A DNA stretch of 64,000 nt, from assembly GCF_051401765.1 (NCBI RefSeq), contig NC_135068.1, forward strand, positions 1,240,001 through 1,304,000, written 5' to 3'. The position numbers were made by a program, and so were the translations under genes. This DNA comes from Calliopsis andreniformis. Taxonomy: Eukaryota > Arthropoda > Insecta > Hymenoptera > Andrenidae. Of the stretch, positions 63,343 through 64,000 are shown piece after piece (position 1 is the first letter of the stretch; every line of letters starts with the position of its first letter). A model generated the notes under the pieces. It made no database searches. It was not told the DNA's origin and saw only the letters and a program-made list of their open reading frames with translations.

Positions 63343-64000
63343 GCTTCTGCCGTTGACACCTGAGACCCTAACTATTCGATGTGGTCAAGCATCGCCCTAG
63401 AGTGAAGCCCAGGTCGCCCGAAACGTAGAAATGACCAATACTTTCACACTGGTTGCAATTATTCGTTTATACGATGGAAAAACTGTTGCATTTATATTGT
63501 ATTTTATGCTTCTGGCGTTGACACATAAGGCCCTAACTATTCGATGTGGTGGAGCCACGCCCTAGAGTGAAGCCTGGGTTGCCCGGAACGTAGAAATGAC
63601 CATTACTTTCACACTGGTTTCAATTATTTCAATTATACGATGGAAAAGCTGTTGTATTTTTATTGTATTTTATGCTTCTGGCGTTGACTTCTAAGGCCCG
63701 AGCTATTCGATGTGGTGGAGCAACGAGCTAGAGTGAAGCCTAGGTTGCCCGGAACGTAGAAATGACCACAACGTTCACACTAGTTGCAATAATTTCTATT
63801 ATACCATGGAAAAACTGTTGCATTTATATTTTGTTTTATGCTTCTGGCGTTGACTTCTCAGGCCCGATCTATTCGATCTTGTGAAGCATCGCCCTAGAGT
63901 GAAGCCAAGGTCGACAGAAACGTAGAAATGACAATTACTTTCACACTGCTTGCAATTATTCCTTTTATAGGGTGGATGAACTGTTGTATTTATATCGTAT
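63343..64000. repeat. 10-mer HOR copy 2, cut by the window end
   Basis: Repeats 61,685-62,342 with very few differences, for example ttataggatgg at 62,306 versus ttatagggtgg at 63,964. The array evidently continues past base 64,000. Confidence 0.83.

Larger units (their letters stand above)
1..64000. repeat. Satellite DNA array, about 166-bp monomer, about 384 head-to-tail copies
   Basis: The motif ttctggcgttgac, or a close variant, recurs every 165-167 bases from 121 (then 287, 453, 619) to about 63,842, always on the given strand. The first and last anchors are 63,721 bases apart, which fits 384 periods with a net drift of about -23 bases. Each period shares a GC-richer first half (ggcccgagc, gcctagg, gcccggaacg) and an AT-rich end (ggaaaaactg, then T-rich to ttatgc). 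The consensus is about 41% GC. I found no stretch that departs from this unit: no transposon, gene, inverted monomer or simple-sequence block. Such arrays are typical of eukaryotic centromeric or pericentromeric heterochromatin. The family and species are not recognised, and centromere identity is inferred only from array size and a near-nucleosomal unit length. Confidence 0.97.

Noticed and set aside
1..64000. A CRISPR array or other prokaryotic direct-repeat system
   Set aside because: The repeat unit is 166 bp with no unique spacers. Variation is spread along the whole unit and there are no cas-like genes.
1..64000. Identity with primate alpha satellite or another satellite known to me
   Set aside because: The length is close to 171 bp but the sequence does not resemble the alpha-satellite consensus. 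I could not match it to any satellite I remember, so no family name is given.
1..64000. Strict dimer alternation of two monomer types
   Set aside because: The aataaccattaat and aatgaccattac types often alternate over short runs, but two or three of one type in a row are common (for example the first two monomers of the 16-mer). A regular 332-bp period does not hold across the window.

Overview
The whole 64 kb window is one uninterrupted satellite DNA array. It is built from head-to-tail copies of a monomer of about 166 bp, all in the same orientation. Anchored on the motif ttctggcgttgac, the first monomer starts at 121 and the last at about 63,842. That spacing fits about 384 monomers at a mean of 165.94 bp, a net loss of only about 23 bases over the array. 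I see no protein-coding gene, RNA gene, transposon, CRISPR array or non-satellite spacer. The short open frames in every monomer are by-products: 166 is not a multiple of 3, so any frame shifts at each monomer boundary and soon meets a stop. A gene-free tandem array of this size is typical of eukaryotic centromeric or pericentromeric heterochromatin. I do not recognise the monomer and cannot name the organism. CpG is not depleted in the consensus (about 7 observed, about 6.9 expected), which mildly favours a lineage with little germline CpG methylation.

The informative content is the nested higher-order repeat (HOR) structure, read here by eye from shared variants and spacings. Domain I (1 to about 25 kb) is a mosaic of multimer blocks. 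It contains a 16-mer HOR of 2,656 bp (about 15,470-23,096), a 7-mer tandem duplication of 1,162 bp (11,635-13,958), a 332-bp dimer duplication differing at one base (14,681-15,344), and long-range copies at offsets from 3.8 to about 19 kb. Domain II (about 25 to 47.7 kb) is dominated by a super-repeat. A block of about 9.1 kb at about 29,200-38,280 recurs at 38,824-47,738, offset 9,458 bp over most of its length, and each copy contains two tandem 17- or 18-monomer units. Domain III (about 47.7 to 64 kb) carries a 10-mer (1,659 bp), a 3-mer (498 bp), a 17-mer offset of 2,820 bp, another 7-mer (1,162 bp), and a final 10-mer offset (1,658 bp) that runs off the window end.

Shared point variants and whole-monomer gains or losses let the domain II duplications be ordered in time. 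This points to block amplification by unequal exchange, with little homogenisation afterwards. Block boundaries are good to roughly 20-60 bp, because neighbouring monomers are themselves similar. There are no genes to work together here; any function would be structural (centromere, heterochromatin, nucleosome positioning), and that is inference.
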